Shown: positions 60,766 to 64,000 of the stretch, in pieces | Position numbering within the stretch: position 1 is the stretch's first letter | Layout: every line of letters starts with the position of its first letter | Assembly: GCA_963811255.1 (NCBI GenBank) | Contig: CAWEQI010000003.1 | Location: forward strand, 124,001-188,000 | DNA: 64,000 bases | Source of the DNA: Croceibacterium_B sp963811255 | GTDB lineage: Bacteria; Pseudomonadota; Alphaproteobacteria; Sphingomonadales; Sphingomonadaceae | Direction of reading: 5' to 3' | Translations under genes and position numbers: made by a program | Notes under the pieces: generated by a model | Databases searched by the model: none | The model's input: only the letters and a program-made list of their open reading frames with translations | What the model was told of the DNA's origin: nothing

Positions 60766-61875
60766 ATGCGCGAGTGGGCGGAATACACCCTCGAGGAAAG
60801 GGACGGGCGCCAGGTGCTCGCGGTGACGGGGCCGCTGCTCATCTCGACCGTCGGCGCGCTCGACCGCGAGCTGCGCGCGTTCGAGGGCCATGTCGATGCG
60901 ATCGACCTTTCGGGGGCCGGCGCGATCGACACCGTCGGCGCATGGACGGTGCTGCGTTTCTCGCGCGAGGAACAGGCCGAGATCAGCGGCGCCAGTAAGC
61001 AGGCCAAGCGGCTGCTCAAGGCGGTCGAGGATGCGCGCAGCAGCGCAGCGATCGCGCCGGAGCGCAGCCGGCTGACGCTGCGGGTGCCGGAAACGGTCGG
61101 CAAGTACGTCGTCGAATTCGGCATCGGCTCGCGCGAAATGCTCGGTTTTGCCGGACATATCATCGTCGCCGGATTTGGGCTGCTGTTCCATCCCTCGCGC
61201 TTCCGCGCCAAAGCGGTGGTGCGGCAGATCGAACTGGTCGGCGTGTCGGCGCTCGGGATCATCGGCCTGATGAGTTTCCTGATCGGCATCGTCATCGCCC
61301 AGCAGGGCGCGGCGCAGCTCGAGCAGTTCGGCGCCGAAATCTACACCATCAATCTCACCGGCCGGCTGAGCATGCGCGAACTCGGCGTGCTGATGACCGC
61401 GATCATGGTCGCCGGCCGCTCGGGCTCGTCGTTCGCCGCGCAGCTCGGGACGATGAAGCTGACCGAGGAAGTCGACGCGATGCGCACGATCGGCGTCTCG
61501 CCGATGGACGCATTGGTGCTGCCGCGGGTGATCGCCGCGGTGGTGATGATGCCGCTGCTGGGGTTCTATTCGGCGGTCCTCTCGATCATCGGCGGGGCGT
61601 TTATCGCCGACCTGACGCTCAACATCCCGTTCGGCACGTTCCTGTCGCGCATCCAGGAAGTGGTGCCGATCTACGATGTCTGGGTCGGCCTGGTGAAAGC
61701 GCCGGTGTTCGGCATGATCGTCGCGCTGACCGGCTGCTACCAGGGCATGCAGGTCAAGGGCAATTCGGAGGAAGTGGGCCTGAGGACCACCTTGGCGGTG
61801 GTCCAGGCGATCTTCCTGGTAATCGTGCTTGACGCGTTCTTCGCGGTGTTCTTCACCTATGTAGGCTGGGGATGA
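60766..61875 (+). CDS. MlaE-family ABC transporter permease with N-terminal STAS-like domain
   Basis: A 369-aa inner-membrane permease of the Mla/MCE lipid transport class. Residues 1-100 form a STAS-like region (LAVTGPLLISTVGALDREL, IDLSGAGAIDTVGAWTVLR), then the MlaE domain with LVGVSALGIIGLMSFLIGIV, MVAGRSGSSFAAQLGTMKL and EEVDAMRTIGVSP. Fusion of the MlaB-like STAS part to the permease is common in alphaproteobacteria. Start ATG at 60766 is the first good one; overlaps the ATPase gene by 4 bp. Confidence 0.94.
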   Translation: MREWAEYTLEERDGRQVLAVTGPLLISTVGALDRELRAFEGHVDAIDLSGAGAIDTVGAWTVLRFSREEQAEISGASKQAKRLLKAVEDARSSAAIAPERSRLTLRVPETVGKYVVEFGIGSREMLGFAGHIIVAGFGLLFHPSRFRAKAVVRQIELVGVSALGIIGLMSFLIGIVIAQQGAAQLEQFGAEIYTINLTGRLSMRELGVLMTAIMVAGRSGSSFAAQLGTMKLTEEVDAMRTIGVSPMDALVLPRVIAAVVMMPLLGFYSAVLSIIGGAFIADLTLNIPFGTFLSRIQEVVPIYDVWVGLVKAPVFGMIVALTGCYQGMQVKGNSEEVGLRTTLAVVQAIFLVIVLDAFFAVFFTYVGWG

Positions 61876-62747
61876 ACGAGGACGAGATCCAGCGCGAGGT
61901 CGAGGCCGAAGCCATCGACGCGGTGCACGACCACTTCGAGGGCGAGTACCCGATCGTCATCGAGGGTCTCAGGAACTCGTTCGGCGAGCAGGTCGTGCAC
62001 GAGGACCTTAACCTCAAGGTCAGGCGTGGCGAAATCCTCGGCGTGGTCGGCGGCTCGGGCTCGGGCAAGTCGGTGCTGATGCGCTCGATCATCGGCCTGC
62101 AGATCCCCGACGAAGGCACGATCGAGGTGTTCGGGCGCAACGTCATGGAGGAGACGGCGCGGGAGGATATGGCGATCCGCAGCCGCTGGGGCGTGCTGTT
62201 CCAGGGCGGTGCGCTGTTCTCCACCCTGACCGTGGGCGAGAACGTCGAAGTTCCGTTGAAGCAGTTCTATCCCGAGCTCCTGCCGGAGCTGATGCACGAG
62301 ATCGCCCGCTACAAGGTGGTGCTCTCGGGCTTGCCGGCGGACACCGCGAGCAAGTATCCGGCCGAGCTGTCGGGGGGCATGAAGAAGCGTGCCGGCCTCG
62401 CGCGGGCGCTGGCGCTCGATCCCGAGCTGCTGTTCCTCGACGAGCCGACCGCGGGGCTCGACCCGATCGGCGCCGCCCGCTTCGACGAGCTGACCCGCAG
62501 CCTGGCCGACACGCTCGGACTGACGGTGTTCCTGATCACCCACGATCTCGACACCCTGTACGCGATTTGCGACCGCGTGGCGGTGATCGCCGACAAGAAA
62601 GTGATCGCCGTCGGCACGATCCCGGAACTGCTCGAGAGCGACCATCCGTGGATCCAGGAATACTTCAACGGTCCTCGAGGTCGCGCGGTGCAGGATCGGC
62701 CGGGGGGCGGCAAGGGCATGGACACGGCCGAGAAAACTGGGGAATAG
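61872..62747 (+). CDS. MlaF-type ABC transporter ATP-binding protein
   Basis: A 291-aa ABC ATPase: Walker A GGSGSGKS, Q-loop LFQGGALFSTLT, signature LSGGMKKR, Walker B LLFLDEPTAGLDP and the H-loop LITHDLDTL. It drives phospholipid movement between inner and outer membrane with the MlaE and MlaD homologues that flank it (4-bp overlap upstream, 9 bp downstream). A longer N-terminal acidic stretch (NEDEIQREVEAEAIDAV) precedes the domain. Confidence 0.95.
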   Translation: MNEDEIQREVEAEAIDAVHDHFEGEYPIVIEGLRNSFGEQVVHEDLNLKVRRGEILGVVGGSGSGKSVLMRSIIGLQIPDEGTIEVFGRNVMEETAREDMAIRSRWGVLFQGGALFSTLTVGENVEVPLKQFYPELLPELMHEIARYKVVLSGLPADTASKYPAELSGGMKKRAGLARALALDPELLFLDEPTAGLDPIGAARFDELTRSLADTLGLTVFLITHDLDTLYAICDRVAVIADKKVIAVGTIPELLESDHPWIQEYFNGPRGRAVQDRPGGGKGMDTAEKTGE

Positions 62748-62756
62748 GGGCGCTGC

Positions 62757-63692
62757 ATGGAAACCCGCGCGAATTATGTCTGGGTCGGCGCGATCACGCT
62801 GGTGCTGCTGGCGGCGCTGGCGGCCTTCATCGTGTGGATCGCCGGGTTCGGCGCCTCGACCAACAAGGAATACGACATCTTCTTCCCGCAGGCGGTCGAG
62901 GGGCTGTCCGATGGCAGCCAGGTGACCTTCTCCGGCGTCCCGGTGGGCAAGGTCGAGAAGATGCGGGTGTGGAAGGACCCGCAGTTCGTGCAGGTGCGGA
63001 TCAGCGTCAAGAACGACACGCCGATCCTGCAGGGCACCACCGCCACGGTGCTCGGCTCGTTCACCGGGGTCTCGACGATCCAGCTCGACGGCGGCAAGCC
63101 CGGCTCGCCGCCGATTACCAAGCCGGGCCGCGACGGCGTGCCGGAAATTCAGCCCAAGGCCGGCGGGCTCGGCGCGATCCTGTCGAGCGCGCCGCAGTTG
63201 CTCGACAGCCTGACAAATCTGACCGACAGGCTGACCGACCTGCTGTCGCCGCAAAACCAGCACTCGATCGGCAATATCCTGCACAACACCGATCGCCTGA
63301 CCAGGAATCTGGCCGACACCTCTCCGCGGCTTAACGATACCCTGGCCCAACTGAACGCCACTCTCGCCCAGGCGCAGGCGACGCTCGGCGAGGCGCAGCA
63401 GACGCTCGGCTCGGCCAACGATCTGCTCAACAAGCAGGGGCCGTCGCTGGCCGACCAGCTGCGCGATACCATGGCCTCTGTGCGCAAGGCCGCCGACGAG
63501 GCGCAGGCCGCGTTGGCAGACGCCCGGCCGGCGGCGCGCGAGCTGTCGCAAAGCACATTGCCGGCCGCCGACGCCGCGCTGCGTGACCTCAGGCGCACCA
63601 CCGCGGCGCTGCGCCAGATGACTGAAACGATCCAGAACCAGGGCGCCGGCAGCGTTCTCAAGGGCAAGCAACTGCCGGATTACAAGCCGTGA
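62757..63692 (+). CDS. MlaD/MCE domain lipid-binding protein
   Basis: A 311-aa periplasmic protein with one N-terminal membrane anchor (AITLVLLAALAAFIVWIAGF), an MCE domain at about 40-125 (EGLSDGSQVTFSGVPVGKVE, VLGSFTGVSTIQLDGG) and a long helical, coiled-coil-rich C-terminal part (LNATLAQAQATLGEAQQTLG, RKAADEAQAALADA). It binds lipid for the MlaE/MlaF transporter. Followed by an auxiliary lipoprotein gene. Confidence 0.94.
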   Translation: METRANYVWVGAITLVLLAALAAFIVWIAGFGASTNKEYDIFFPQAVEGLSDGSQVTFSGVPVGKVEKMRVWKDPQFVQVRISVKNDTPILQGTTATVLGSFTGVSTIQLDGGKPGSPPITKPGRDGVPEIQPKAGGLGAILSSAPQLLDSLTNLTDRLTDLLSPQNQHSIGNILHNTDRLTRNLADTSPRLNDTLAQLNATLAQAQATLGEAQQTLGSANDLLNKQGPSLADQLRDTMASVRKAADEAQAALADARPAARELSQSTLPAADAALRDLRRTTAALRQMTETIQNQGAGSVLKGKQLPDYKP

Positions 63693-63702
63693 GGCACAGG
63701 GG

Positions 63703-64000
63703 ATGCGAATGAACGGCCCACGAAAACACCGGGTGAGAGCCATGATCGCCCTCGGCGCGGTGCTGGCGCTTTCCGCATGCATCAGCCTCGGCAAGAAGCC
63801 GCCGCCCGAGTTGCTCGACCTGACCGCGGCGGCCGCCGCTCCGGCCGGCGCCAGCGCCAGCGGCAGCGCCGAGAACGCGATCGCGGTGATGGACATCCAG
63901 GCGCCGCAGAAGATCGACGTGACGCGGGTGCCGGTCGACGTCACCGGCTCGAGCGTCGCCTATCTCAAGGACGCGCAGTGGGTCGAAAAACCCACCAGGC
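63703..64000 (+). CDS. ABC-type transport auxiliary lipoprotein, N-terminal part (cut by window edge)
   Basis: The frame from ATG 63703 runs off the window. A lipoprotein signal (VRAMIALGAVLALSACISLG; lipobox LSAC) precedes an acidic/alanine-rich stretch and VMDIQAPQKIDVTRVPVDV, SVAYLKDAQWVEKPTR, which fit the PqiC/ABC_trans_aux family that accompanies MCE transporters at the outer membrane. It is 10 bp after the MlaD-type gene, the fourth gene of the operon. GGGG stands shortly before the ATG. Confidence 0.88.
   Translation, partial: MRMNGPRKHRVRAMIALGAVLALSACISLGKKPPPELLDLTAAAAAPAGASASGSAENAIAVMDIQAPQKIDVTRVPVDVTGSSVAYLKDAQWVEKPTR

Noticed and set aside
61857..63944. 695-codon minus-strand frame over the Mla operon
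   Set aside because: Shadow of three intact plus-strand transporter genes.
1..64000. CRISPR arrays, rRNA genes, replication origin
   Set aside because: No regularly spaced direct repeats, no rRNA sequence and no DnaA-box cluster were recognised on reading through the window.

Overview
The window is high-GC chromosomal DNA from an alphaproteobacterium, most likely a sphingomonad (Sphingomonadales). Supporting signs are a ChpT phosphotransferase, an RpoH-type sigma factor, a HWE-type histidine kinase, a DUF3297 protein, a TorF-type porin, a lysine/alanine-tailed trigger factor, and TonB-receptor / SapC / cupin / tryptophan-halogenase sugar loci. Most of it is core chromosome with short accessory scars.

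Layout. 1-13.7 kb is a carbohydrate-utilisation locus. It holds a secreted glycosidase-like protein cut by the left edge, an esterase, a GH127 arabinofuranosidase-like gene broken by one amber codon, a flavin-dependent halogenase, a large TonB-dependent receptor, SapC, a cupin-like protein, a GH27 alpha-galactosidase and a FadR-type GntR regulator. Three exact copies of a LacI-type operator (TGGTAGCGCTATCA) tie the left edge to the receptor/SapC promoter region. 14.1-15.2 kb is the scar of an integrative element at tRNA-Val(CAC): a 48-bp duplicated tRNA 3' end flanks remnants of an integrase, a toprim-type primase and an HNH nuclease. 15.3-19.7 kb carries sppA, pyrB and a catalytically degenerate dihydroorotase. 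19.7-27.9 kb holds a ParA / RHH-like / SPOR-TPR group, a Sel1-SPOR protein, a HWE kinase with an in-frame TGA, der, a CHAP-domain protein and small conserved genes. 28-34.5 kb is tRNA-Leu, tig, a TonB receptor, clpP and clpX. 34.5-46.3 kb contains a CDF transporter, mtgA, an MFS carrier, rpoH, an RluD-type synthase, a JAMM protease, chpT, an amidase, rnpB, a phosphoesterase, a TorF porin, glyoxalase I and NhaD.

46.3-48.7 kb is a complete IS1595-family element with a perfect 8-bp target duplication, 22-bp inverted ends and about four passenger ORFs beside the transposase. Then come an NfrB/NfrA-like glycosyltransferase and outer-membrane pair, a TauE/SafE + TIGR02186 pair, a HerA-like ATPase, a PilZ protein, a MATE pump, queE, valS, and an Mla/MCE-type lipid transport operon that runs off the right edge.

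The most unusual signals are: a REP-like palindrome doublet inserted in frame inside valS; the passenger-gene IS1595 element with head-to-head start codons sharing CATG; the tRNA-Val island scar; two otherwise intact genes each broken by a single in-frame stop; and a possible minus-strand small RNA with a UCCUCC-containing hairpin loop and a strong intrinsic terminator near 10.6 kb.
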